A stretch of 21,295 bases of DNA from a virus. Below the pieces are notes generated by a model. That model saw only the letters and a list, made by a program, of their open reading frames with translations, was not told where the DNA came from and made no database searches. Numbering within the stretch: position 1 is the first letter of the stretch; every line of letters begins with the position of its first letter. Below, piece after piece: positions 14,242-20,319 of the stretch. The stretch is from the IMG/VR virus record IMGVR_UViG_3300024259_000930, positions 1-21,295 of that record. One strand, written 5' to 3'. Both the position numbers and the translations under genes were made by a program.

Positions 14242-14543
14242 AGCAGCCTCCTTGCTGGTTGTTTCGGGACTCATTCCCTTACACTCTATATGTAGTGGCG
14301 ACACGCCAACGCGTGATCGCCTACTTAAAATGGCGGTGGGCGGGGGACACTCTCCCCAATCTGTCTCGTGATCAACACCCCTATCAGGTCTACCGGGAGT
14401 CACTTTTACGATCGCTACATTACGCGAGGACTCGTTTTACCGGGCCGTTCAAGTTCTGAAGAAAACTCACGATCCGCCCTACATGAGCGCCCTGCTCTGC
14501 GGTCACGGCTCTTTATGCGAGCTTCACCCACCGTATACACTGG
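14242..14543. other. Gene-free stretch between the zinc-ribbon gene and csrA
   Basis: About 300 nt without a convincing ORF on either strand. It holds one full copy of a 22-nt repeat (14280-14301) and most of a second copy that starts at 14536 and runs into the csrA 3' end. It also has a short hairpin GGGGA/TCCCC near 14344-14358 and another GGGA/TCCC near 14265-14277 just before the zinc-ribbon gene. A partial inverted likeness of the repeat (gatcgctacat) lies near 14411. The repeats look like regulatory sites, and a small RNA between them is conceivable. I see no tRNA fold. Confidence 0.5.
14280..14301 (-). repeat. 22-nt regulatory repeat, copy 1 (upstream of zinc-ribbon gene)
   Basis: On the minus strand it reads TCGCCACTACATA, three variable bases (TAG here), then AGTGTA. 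It matches copy 2 at 14536-14557 at 19 of 22 positions, and all three differences fall in the central triplet. It lies 39 nt before the start at 14241. The split design fits a bipartite protein site or phage promoter better than chance. Confidence 0.55.
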
Positions 14544-14557
14544 CTATGTAGTGGCGA
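14536..14557 (-). repeat. 22-nt regulatory repeat, copy 2 (csrA 3' end)
   Basis: Same element as copy 1 with central triplet GCC, in the same orientation, 256 nt away. It overlaps the last codons of the csrA gene (stop at 14544), so part of it is coding. On the minus strand AGTGTATACGG follows, which could act as a start region for transcripts running into the 300-nt gap. Confidence 0.5.
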
Positions 14558-14768
14558 TCGGTCGTCCTGTGATCGCGGGCTCTTTCCGCTCGATACCGAA
14601 GTCGCCAGGCGCTACGATTCGCAACCTAACGCGACGCTGACCGCCATTGGCCCCAGGCGACACGCTACACACTTTGACTTCGATCTCCTCGCCACCAGGC
14701 GCCACGACTACGACCGCGCCACCCTCGCGGATAGACAGAACCAGCCCGCCTTGCTTGCCGCTACTCAT
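14544..14768 (-). CDS. csrA: CsrA/RsmA-like RNA-binding regulator
   Basis: This 74-residue protein aligns by eye along the whole CsrA core. GLVLSIREGGAVVV (8-21) matches beta-1/2, EEIEVKVCSVSPG (27-39) beta-3, RRVRLRIVAPGDFGIERKE (45-63) beta-4/5. CsrA dimers bind GGA-containing hairpins in mRNA leaders and block or change translation. Arg61 corresponds to the key Arg44 of the E. coli protein. The position of E. coli Arg6 appears to be Ile13, and there is an insertion (PGANGGQ) in the turn before beta-4, so RNA recognition may differ. The start has GGAGG, and the frame overlaps the upstream gene by 8 nt, so the two are coupled. A phage CsrA could redirect host translation or regulate phage mRNAs, whose leaders here are full of GGA. 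Confidence 0.8.
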   Translation of the reverse strand: MSSGKQGGLVLSIREGGAVVVVAPGGEEIEVKVCSVSPGANGGQRRVRLRIVAPGDFGIERKEPAITGRPIATT

Positions 14769-15168
14769 CGCTAACCTCCGAAAACACAGTTCGGACCAAC
14801 ACGGCCAGCGACGCCTCGTAACCGCGCGCCTTATTCATTTCGGCCGCGATTCGGCGATGCCCGTCTGAGCTATACCTATCTAACGTCTTACGCGTAATGC
14901 GAACTAGATCGGGCCTAACGCGACCTATCTGCACTACTGTAGACGACGGATGGATCAAATTCATCCAATGATCGGATTGAAGATCGGTAACTCCCCAGCA
15001 GTCAACGACCGCGGCACCACGCCGGATCCCGCCTCCTAGGATCTGTTCATTCATACCAATAACCAGGTATCCGCTTATGCCTTCGTCTTCTTCTCCGCAC
15101 ATAGCCTCTCGCATATGCGGTGCAAGGCGATTAATGTCAATGTCTTCTAGGCTTCGTGTTCCGAGCAT
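14761..15168 (-). CDS. Hypothetical protein, first gene of the csrA operon
   Basis: The 135-residue product starts at ATG 15168 with TTAGGAGGA upstream and ends 8 nt inside csrA. I do not recognise the family. The middle resembles a small alpha/beta fold with glycine-rich turns (GYLVIGMNEQILGGGIRRGA). The last third is helical and basic (RKTLDRYSSDGHRRIAAEMNKARGYEASLAVLV). Cys24 and Cys57 are the only cysteines. Its start lies just after a 12-bp hairpin (15184-15226), so its translation is probably regulated and csrA with it. A partner or target of CsrA is a reasonable guess only. Confidence 0.6.
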   Translation of the reverse strand: MLGTRSLEDIDINRLAPHMREAMCGEEDEGISGYLVIGMNEQILGGGIRRGAAVVDCWGVTDLQSDHWMNLIHPSSTVVQIGRVRPDLVRITRKTLDRYSSDGHRRIAAEMNKARGYEASLAVLVRTVFSEVSDE

Positions 15169-15183
15169 GGGTCCTCCTAATGC

Positions 15184-15226
15184 GACGGCCTCCTGCCTCA
15201 GCGATGGACTAAGACAGGAGGCCGTC
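15184..15226 (-). promoter_or_regulatory. 12-bp hairpin in the leader of the csrA operon
   Basis: GACGGCCTCCTG (15184-15195) is the exact reverse complement of CAGGAGGCCGTC (15215-15226), with a 19-nt loop. On the minus strand the stem ends about 4 nt before the ribosome binding site TAGGAGGA of the gene starting at 15168. There is no T-run, so it is not a typical intrinsic terminator. The 3' arm contains an AGGAGG identical to the true site, and the 5' arm CCTCCT could pair with either. A translational switch or CsrA target is plausible. Confidence 0.6.
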
Positions 15227-15247
15227 AGGGGCGCTCGTAGGAATCGG

Positions 15248-15652
15248 TTACGACTTGGTAATGGCGAAAGCCGCGTAACGCATAGCCTGGCGCAGGATCA
15301 CCGCGATATGGCGACTCCACCGCTTCGCTACCCGAATCTGCTTGGCTTCTGCATCTTGCATGAGAGCGGCGATCTTGGTCAACTCGGCCGCGGGAAGGCC
15401 AGGAGGTGGGGGCTTGGACTCACCCGAGAGAGTATCGTCCAACCACTCGACCATATCGTCGATACCTTCCTTGCCGTTCTCACGGACGAAGCCCGACAGC
15501 AAACCGAGGACCGCCTCGTCAAGAAGTGCGCCCGCCTTGCCACGCTTGGCCGCGAGATCGCCAATCTCGTCAGCGATAGCACCCGGAAGGGTATTACTCA
15601 TCGCCTGGCCGACCGCAGACAGGAGTTCTTCTCTAACCTCGGAGTTATTCAT
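15248..15652 (-). CDS. Hypothetical helical protein in the lysis-like module
   Basis: Start ATG 15652 is chosen for GGAGG upstream and for the 8-nt overlap with the lipoprotein gene; a longer frame to 15826 would run inside that gene. The 134-residue product is mostly helical: an acidic N-terminal helix bundle (MNNSEVREELLSAVGQAMSN), a Pro-rich hinge near residue 85 (KPPPPGLPAAEL) and a basic amphipathic C-terminal helix (RHIAVILRQAMRYAAFAI). It has no clear transmembrane segment. No known family is recognised. Its place after amidase and lipoprotein suggests a role in lysis or the envelope, without direct support. Confidence 0.6.
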   Translation of the reverse strand: MNNSEVREELLSAVGQAMSNTLPGAIADEIGDLAAKRGKAGALLDEAVLGLLSGFVRENGKEGIDDMVEWLDDTLSGESKPPPPGLPAAELTKIAALMQDAEAKQIRVAKRWSRHIAVILRQAMRYAAFAITKS

Positions 15653-16004
15653 GGGGAACCTCCACAGCATCGCCGCACACGCTAGACACGGGCTCGGGAT
15701 CGGGGATAGCGCCGGGATCTTCGCCGTCGCCACCAGGATAAGGCAGCCCAGCGAGCCAAAGGGCGCGATACCCCTGAATCTCTGCGCTCGCTTGGATGAG
15801 TAGCGCCGGCTCGGCGTAGCGAGCACAGGCGGCAGTGTCGCCCGCGTCTCTAGCAGCCTCGGCCGCTACGATCAAAGCGTCGGCCGCCTCGTTCTGTCGG
15901 GCGATCGACGCGTAAATCTCTGCTGTGTACGTTGCCTCGTTTCGTACGATATGGCGAACACAGCCAGACAGTACGAGCAAGGCGATCAATGCGGTAAGTC
16001 GCAT
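15645..16004 (-). CDS. Putative lipoprotein, candidate outer-membrane spanin subunit
   Basis: The 119-residue product begins MRLTALIALLVLSGC: a short positive start, a hydrophobic core and a lipobox LSGC with Cys15 as the lipidation site, so it should be exported and anchored by signal peptidase II. The mature part has a helical Ala-rich section (about 25-80, ATYTAEIYASIARQNEAADAL) and a Pro/Gly-rich C-terminus. The gene lies 47 nt after the amidase, with AGGAGG before its ATG. In phages of Gram-negative hosts, a lipoprotein next to the endolysin is often the outer-membrane spanin (Rz1-like). This protein is longer than Rz1, and no inner-membrane partner is evident beside it, so the spanin role is a hypothesis; the signal peptide is well supported. 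Confidence 0.75.
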   Translation of the reverse strand: MRLTALIALLVLSGCVRHIVRNEATYTAEIYASIARQNEAADALIVAAEAARDAGDTAACARYAEPALLIQASAEIQGYRALWLAGLPYPGGDGEDPGAIPDPEPVSSVCGDAVEVPHE

Positions 16005-16051
16005 AGTAGTCCTCCTATGTCAGCCATGGTATAGCACGGCCGCACACAGGA

Positions 16052-16825
16052 TCAATCGCCAAGCAGAGCGGCCTTAGTTGCCGCGTCCCTCATTCCGGTA
16101 GTCGCGAGCCCTCTTACGGCCTGGAACGATGATAGCGCCGCTCGCGACTTTGAACCCCAAATGCCGTCGATCGGTCCCGGGTCGTAGCCTTTCATCTTCA
16201 GGCGAAGTTGCCAGTCTCTAGCGGTGTTCAGTTGCTCGTGATGGCTGGGGCGCTCGGCCCGCATGATCCCGACCACACGAGCCAAGAAGTCGCCAGGGCA
16301 CGTACGCTTACCGAAATGCGAGTGCCCCCATACATCGTAATAATTTGCGCTCGGTACGCACCCGAACAACCCATAGGGCATATCGCGGCACTGTCTATAC
16401 CCGGACAAATGCCATATCAAGACGATCAGGGCGGTTACTTGCGCGGGGGCTGGATTCGGTTTCGCTCCTCCCGCATACTCGCCAGCCTTGAAGTCGCCCG
16501 CCACGACGATACCCATAAAATGAGTGTTGCCATACTTACCCGGAACAGGCGAATTACCTTTTTGCGAAGACGTACGGACGTTAACGTCGTTAGCCCAGAC
16601 AATAGTTCCATCTCGCTCAATCCCAAATGTGTAGCACAACCCAGGTCTAGGATCGCCTGGAGTAATGTGGTTTTTGGTAGATGTGTGGTATTCAGCGTAA
16701 TCTTTAATCGTCCCTTCTCCCGCCCCCTGGTGTACCACGAAACCAACAATCTCGCCGGGATCTCGCTTATTGAAAGACTTACCAGGGACACGAGGCAGGG
16801 TTAGCCGGGCGTCTACGAAGACCAT
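16052..16825 (-). CDS. Endolysin: N-acetylmuramoyl-L-alanine amidase with peptidoglycan-binding domain
   Basis: The 257-residue product has an Amidase_2/PGRP-type catalytic domain (about 5-185). The zinc ligands are probably His32 (FVVHQGAGEGT), His168 (VWGHSHF) and Cys176 (KRTCPGDF), and the linking strands YTFGIERDGTIVWAND and HFMGIVVAGDF fit the fold. It cleaves the amide bond between muramic acid and L-alanine of the stem peptide. Residues 203-254 form a PG_binding_1 domain (LRLKMKGYDPGPIDGIWGSK, then SSFQAVRGLATTGM). There is no signal peptide, so release would need a holin; none is identified beside it. The start overlaps the upstream stop as TAATG, so translation is coupled. Confidence 0.9.
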   Translation of the reverse strand: MVFVDARLTLPRVPGKSFNKRDPGEIVGFVVHQGAGEGTIKDYAEYHTSTKNHITPGDPRPGLCYTFGIERDGTIVWANDVNVRTSSQKGNSPVPGKYGNTHFMGIVVAGDFKAGEYAGGAKPNPAPAQVTALIVLIWHLSGYRQCRDMPYGLFGCVPSANYYDVWGHSHFGKRTCPGDFLARVVGIMRAERPSHHEQLNTARDWQLRLKMKGYDPGPIDGIWGSKSRAALSSFQAVRGLATTGMRDAATKAALLGD

Positions 16826-17196
16826 TACAAATTCTCCTCGCCAGCCTCACGATCCAACATGGCGTTAGCCGCGTGGCCTGCGATACGTTGTAGGGCTGTC
16901 TCGATACCCATGGTTCCATCGCGAACCTCTCTAGCGAGAATGGACACCCAAACAGGAAGCGAACCTAGCGCATTTTCAATCACACGAGTTTCGTCGGCCG
17001 CCGGGCCTTCTATTCTATCCGCCCATGAGTCCACTTGGGATGCCAACATAACGTCGTCAGTTCTACGAGCGTACGCCCTGAGCGCCGATACGGCCGCAGG
17101 ATCTCGCCCAGGAACCAACACGAAAACGTCTTCATCGCCTAGAGGCCCTCTAGCGTAATGCGTTACCTGAAACTTGCCTCGTTTAATGCCGCTCAC
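16825..17196 (-). CDS. Hypothetical protein preceding the endolysin
   Basis: The 123-residue product begins at GTG with AAGGAG about 7 nt upstream. It has a beta-prone N-terminus (GKFQVTHYARGPLGDEDVFVLVPGR), then helices (DPAAVSALRAYARRTDDVML; SLPVWVSILAREVRDGTMG). There is no membrane segment, so it is not an evident holin. I do not recognise a family. The stop codon overlaps the amidase start, indicating one transcription unit for this gene, the endolysin and probably the lipoprotein. A promoter candidate with an inverted repeat lies just upstream at 17213-17241. Confidence 0.6.
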   Translation of the reverse strand: MSGIKRGKFQVTHYARGPLGDEDVFVLVPGRDPAAVSALRAYARRTDDVMLASQVDSWADRIEGPAADETRVIENALGSLPVWVSILAREVRDGTMGIETALQRIAGHAANAMLDREAGEENL

Positions 17197-17212
17197 GGGT
17201 CACTCCTTAAGT

Positions 17213-17241
17213 ATTATGCCCTCTATCACGCCTATAGGGAA
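17213..17241 (-). promoter_or_regulatory. Weak promoter candidate with inverted repeat, before the lysis-like module
   Basis: On the minus strand TTCCCT (17241-17236) and CATAAT (17218-17213) are 17 nt apart. The -10 is good, the -35 is poor. An imperfect inverted repeat (ccctctat at 17219-17226 and ataggg at 17234-17239) sits between them and could bind a regulator. It lies in the 69-nt gap between the methyltransferase and the GTG at 17196. Confidence 0.3.
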
Positions 17242-17265
17242 GTAACGCGCCGCACAGGCCCGCAG

Positions 17266-19002
17266 TTACGCTCCTCCGGGCTTCGGGGGCCCAACAGGGC
17301 CTCCCGGCCCACTAGCTGACAGAAAGCGGCCCAGGGGGAAGTCAAGCCGCATGCGATGTCGAGTGAGCTTGACAAAAGATGGATTTAAGTCAAATCCGAT
17401 ATACGATCGCAGATAGCGCTTTGCAGTGAGACCAGTCGTACCGCCGCCGTTAAAAATGTCAACGACGACACACGGCACGGTTTTTTTCGTACTGCACTTG
17501 CACGCTTTCTCGTATCCTAGAAGCCGCTTAACCCCTTTGTCCTGATACGCTGCTTCGCCTTGCGGAGGCCTCATAGTCACCTGCGAACTGATGATGCCCC
17601 CATGGTGTTCCCAATACGCCTTATTCTTCTTTCCTCGCCCCTTAGTGGCATTCGGATTGTCGTACGACGTAACAGGCCGATAGGGGGTGCGGCACTCTGC
17701 GCAACATCCAGACGGACTAGTTCCCGCACGCACTCCGATCTCGGGTAGATCTGACGGGAACATGGCGAAGTGGTCGACCCAGTCATCGAACGAACCGCAT
17801 ACAGGGCACTTCCGAACTACCACCTCTGAGTCCTTTTTCTTGTTGTACAGCCTAGACTTTTTAATCTTGCGTCGCGCCTTCTTATCGAAAAACGTGTCGC
17901 AGCCCAGGCAGAAGTCCCAACTAGCCTGGTTAGGGTTGATTCGCCAAACCGACCTAAGGTTACGCCCCTCATATACTGAGTCATCGTCAGCGTTGGCAAT
18001 TTCGCCAGACCTAGACGGCTCTCGGACCGCGTCGCCGTCCCAGTAGTACTTCTTAGACTTAGCGCACAGGAACACGTACTCGTGAGAGCACGTAGGGCGA
18101 TCCGTCGTTGGGTCGGGCATATGCATAGGCTTATCCCACACGTTATCCATACGAATATACCAACCCTTTTCTACGATCTTAGGGTTCCTGAGCAACTTAC
18201 AGCAGTTAGGGCACACGAACCGGCCCATACCGAGATCGCCCCACCACATCCCATGCTCGACGTTGCCGCAATTCGTACACTTCATCCACGGTTTCTGCAT
18301 AGCCATCGCCACACGATGGGGAAGCATTACCCGATCCTTAGGCTTGAGGTCCAGGATGTGCGAGCTTGGTTGTCGCAGGTTCCAATCCTTAGCGCCCTTG
18401 CCTCCTGGGAATGCTTCTCCCTCGCTACCTCGCCTAGACTTCCGGATAGGTGAGTTACCAAAGAACGAATCTCCTAAATTTAGGAGCATCGTACCCGCTG
18501 GGTGTAACGCGCGATGTACCTCGCGAAATATTAGAATCAAGTGGTATACGAACAGGTTAGGGTCGGGCTCCAGACCCAGCGCCCCTCGCCACGCCCCACA
18601 CTTGTTACAGAAGTATCCACGAGACGCGGCTAGGTGCGTCTTGTGCAGTGACTCAGTCTCTCCCCGCCGAGACTCGGGAGCGCCGATAGGCTTAGACGGC
18701 GTGTTCACGACCTTACCCAACTCGTCAGACCACTCGTGCTCACAGTCGGCATCGCCTCCCCAAATCGTAGCCGGAACGCCGTAATCTCGCAGCGACCAAT
18801 ACGGCGGCGAGGTCGTTACGTGGTGAATGGAGTTATCGGGTAGAAGTTGCAAATTGGCGAGCACGTTACCCAGTACGATATGCCAAGCATCCTTACCTCG
18901 CAACACAGACTGGATAGATGCCCCGGCTACCTTTCTCGTAGGGGCAACTGGTGGCGTCTTTCTTTTACGAGAGGGGGGCTTCGGGGCTTTACGCTTAGAC
19001 AT
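17266..19002 (-). CDS. DNA methyltransferase (beta-class N4-cytosine/N6-adenine), with zinc-ribbon insertions
   Basis: I choose ATG 19002 (GGAGG 8 nt upstream), giving 578 residues, not an in-frame start 36 nt earlier without such a site. The catalytic motif IV TSPPYW is at 64-69 and the AdoMet motif I VVDIFNGGGTTG lies near the C-terminus (about 513-524), followed by YIGFDLNP. Catalytic motif before AdoMet motif is the beta-class order. The typical HFAMFPSDLPEIGVRAGT stretch sits near 411-428. Several Cys pairs (132/135, 242/245 with 264/267, 365/368 with 399/402, 433/437) indicate inserted zinc ribbons; common short versions of this family have fewer. The N-terminus is a basic proline tail (MSKRKAPKPPSRKRKTPP). 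No restriction gene is adjacent, so it is probably an orphan phage enzyme protecting DNA or altering expression. Confidence 0.9.
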   Translation of the reverse strand: MSKRKAPKPPSRKRKTPPVAPTRKVAGASIQSVLRGKDAWHIVLGNVLANLQLLPDNSIHHVTTSPPYWSLRDYGVPATIWGGDADCEHEWSDELGKVVNTPSKPIGAPESRRGETESLHKTHLAASRGYFCNKCGAWRGALGLEPDPNLFVYHLILIFREVHRALHPAGTMLLNLGDSFFGNSPIRKSRRGSEGEAFPGGKGAKDWNLRQPSSHILDLKPKDRVMLPHRVAMAMQKPWMKCTNCGNVEHGMWWGDLGMGRFVCPNCCKLLRNPKIVEKGWYIRMDNVWDKPMHMPDPTTDRPTCSHEYVFLCAKSKKYYWDGDAVREPSRSGEIANADDDSVYEGRNLRSVWRINPNQASWDFCLGCDTFFDKKARRKIKKSRLYNKKKDSEVVVRKCPVCGSFDDWVDHFAMFPSDLPEIGVRAGTSPSGCCAECRTPYRPVTSYDNPNATKGRGKKNKAYWEHHGGIISSQVTMRPPQGEAAYQDKGVKRLLGYEKACKCSTKKTVPCVVVDIFNGGGTTGLTAKRYLRSYIGFDLNPSFVKLTRHRMRLDFPLGRFLSASGPGGPVGPPKPGGA

Positions 19003-19021
19003 AAATCGTACCTCCAAATAA

Positions 19022-19051
19022 ACGTATAGCCCGCGCATGCGGGCTTAACGT
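19022..19051 (-). terminator. Palindromic hairpin directly before the methyltransferase ribosome binding site
   Basis: A 7-bp GC-rich stem (AGCCCGC/GCGGGCT) with a 4-nt loop is flanked by a 2-nt mismatch and four further pairs (ACGT/ACGT). On the minus strand the stem is followed by ATACGTTTATTT and then TTTGGAGG. The short T-rich tail is compatible with a weak terminator or attenuator for transcripts from the right. It could equally hide or expose the start region of the methyltransferase mRNA. Confidence 0.5.
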
Positions 19052-19061
19052 CGGAAGAAAC

Positions 19062-19147
19062 TAGGCGCTCTCCTGCGGGGGTCTATCGCATGTCGCTTAG
19101 AGACAGGATTCCCGGCCAGGAAAGACGAACCCTCAGGAGAGCGCCTA
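19062..19147 (-). ncRNA. Structured leader or small RNA candidate, 14-bp closing stem
   Basis: TAGGCGCTCTCCTG (19062-19075) is perfectly complementary to CAGGAGAGCGCCTA (19134-19147). Between them lie 58 nt that can fold further. On the minus strand GGG-bulge-GTCT pairs with AGAC-CCC, enclosing two small hairpins (TTCC/GGAA and TGTC/GACA), a branched shape. The element starts 7 nt after the stop of the 118-residue gene and is followed by the hairpin at 19022-19051 and the methyltransferase start. It resembles aptamer-plus-platform leaders or an independent small RNA. I matched it to no known riboswitch or ribozyme core. Confidence 0.5.
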
Positions 19148-19153
19148 TCAATT

Positions 19154-19510
19154 TCAATCGCCGCGAGAATCGTACGCGTCGCACATAGCGACGATGGCGG
19201 ATGCTCGGCTACTATACGCTGCGATGTGGGGCAGCTCGTAACCGAAACAATGAAACAACCACTTACGGCGATTTCCGTCGTCCTTGCATACGTCGCCAAT
19301 ATATCCGCAACGAGGGCATGACACCGTATACCCGGCGTTAGCGTCGTTAACGACGATGGACAGACTGTCTCGCATGGCCACACTACGAACCGGCTCGGGA
19401 GCGGGGGTAGCCGTCTCTCGCAGTCGTGCCGTGCCCATGGTGCCGATTGCGCCCGACTTTTGCCATGCTCCCCACTTACGGGGGTTGCGAACTTGTGAAG
19501 CGTTGATCAT
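19154..19510 (-). CDS. Small zinc-ribbon-like protein
   Basis: Start ATG 19510 has GAGGAG 8 nt upstream and lies 4 nt after the preceding stop; the product is 118 residues. The N-terminal half is basic and low in structure (MINASQVRNPRKWGAWQKSG). Around residues 60-83 a strand leads into SCPRCGYIGDVCKDD, then WLFHCFGYELPH, which gives Cys-x2-Cys plus two further Cys/His ligands, so one zinc site is likely. No family is recognised. It may be a nucleic-acid-binding accessory factor. The structured element at 19062-19147 begins right after its stop. Confidence 0.6.
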   Translation of the reverse strand: MINASQVRNPRKWGAWQKSGAIGTMGTARLRETATPAPEPVRSVAMRDSLSIVVNDANAGYTVSCPRCGYIGDVCKDDGNRRKWLFHCFGYELPHIAAYSSRASAIVAMCDAYDSRGD

Positions 19511-19514
19511 GTCT

Positions 19515-20315
19515 TTACTCCTCGCCCGGCTGGTTATCGATTGCATCCTCAACAGCCTCGCAAGCGGCTAGGCCAGGCTTCATATCGCCCAACTCGTAAC
19601 TCGGGGCATCGTCGTCATTGGCGTCATTGGCGCCATTGGCGTCATCGCTGGTAACAGGAACGCGGGGTTCCTCACGAGACCTGTAATCGACGATACCCAC
19701 GGAATCACCATCGCAAGCGTATATCACGACAATACCCCACGGGTACAACTCGTAAACGCAGTCCTCAGCGTCGTAGCTTTCGATGGATTCAAGAGTGCTT
19801 TTATCAAACCCGAAAAGACGAATCCAGGCGTCCTCGACCTTTTCACGGCTATCGTCGCGGGCCGCCTTGCATGCGTCGTCTTCGCTCCACAACTCGCGTA
19901 CGTTGTTAGCCCAATTGCCGCCCATGAACATAGGTCGCAGTGCCGCGGTGCCGCCGTATACCTGGCTAGTCGGGACAGGGCTTTCGCAACCAGCACGACG
20001 AGCCGCGCGAATCACCATACGGGTAACGGCGAACATATGAGCCCGGTATACCTTCGCCGCGCTCCAAAGCATAATCTCGTGAAACACGGACTGGCACTCA
20101 CCGATGCCCTGCAACATGCCCCACAACTCGCGGCGCTGGCATTCGCCCAGCATCTTGTCCAGCTTACCGACCTTCTCGTTCAGTTCTTTGATTTGAGAGA
20201 TTGCATCGTACTGTGCATTAGTGAGCATGTCTTCGGATCCTTTGCGTTTAACGTAGAAGGCCGGGCTGCAGGTTGCGGACACGACCCATTCACCAGCTTT
20301 ATACCGCGCTTCCAT
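19515..20315 (-). CDS. Hypothetical protein (266 aa)
   Basis: I take ATG 20315, 4 nt after the stop of the preceding gene, as the start; the longer frame to 20669 overlaps that gene almost entirely and reads poorly. The ribosome binding site is weak and distant (GAGG, 13 nt). The product has a beta start (YKAGEWVVSATCSPAFYVKRK), a coiled-coil-like helix (about 35-65, QIKELNEKVGKLDKMLGEC), a helical middle, a beta-prone part with DCVYELYPWGIVVIYACDGD, and an acidic C-terminus containing the repeated unit Asp-Ala-Asn/Gly-Ala-Asn. No family is recognised. Genes on both sides are spaced by only a few bases, so it belongs to the same operon. Confidence 0.65.
   Translation of the reverse strand: MEARYKAGEWVVSATCSPAFYVKRKGSEDMLTNAQYDAISQIKELNEKVGKLDKMLGECQRRELWGMLQGIGECQSVFHEIMLWSAAKVYRAHMFAVTRMVIRAARRAGCESPVPTSQVYGGTAALRPMFMGGNWANNVRELWSEDDACKAARDDSREKVEDAWIRLFGFDKSTLESIESYDAEDCVYELYPWGIVVIYACDGDSVGIVDYRSREEPRVPVTSDDANGANDANDDDAPSYELGDMKPGLAACEAVEDAIDNQPGEE
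19614..19640. repeat. Three tandem 9-nt repeats inside the 266-residue gene
   Basis: gtcattggc, gtcattggc and gccattggc follow one another and encode the Asp/Asn/Ala/Gly run in the acidic C-terminal region. Being a multiple of three, copy changes would keep the frame. Probably slippage in a disordered linker. Confidence 0.8.
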
Positions 20316-20319
20316 GTTG

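Noticed and set aside
14242-14543. tRNA or CRISPR in the gene-free gap
   Set aside because: No T-loop, acceptor pairing or CCA pattern, and only two copies of a 22-nt element, spaced 256 nt apart, not a repeat-spacer array.
15184-15226. Intrinsic terminator reading of the 12-bp hairpin
   Set aside because: No T-run on either strand after the stem, and it abuts a ribosome binding site; kept as a regulatory hairpin.
15653-15826. Upstream extension of the 134-residue helical protein
   Set aside because: Would overlap the lipoprotein gene for 180 nt; GGAGG precedes the internal ATG at 15652.
17588-17594. CTGATGA on the plus strand, a hammerhead ribozyme core string
   Set aside because: It lies inside the methyltransferase gene on the antisense strand, and I find no matching GAAA core and stems around it.
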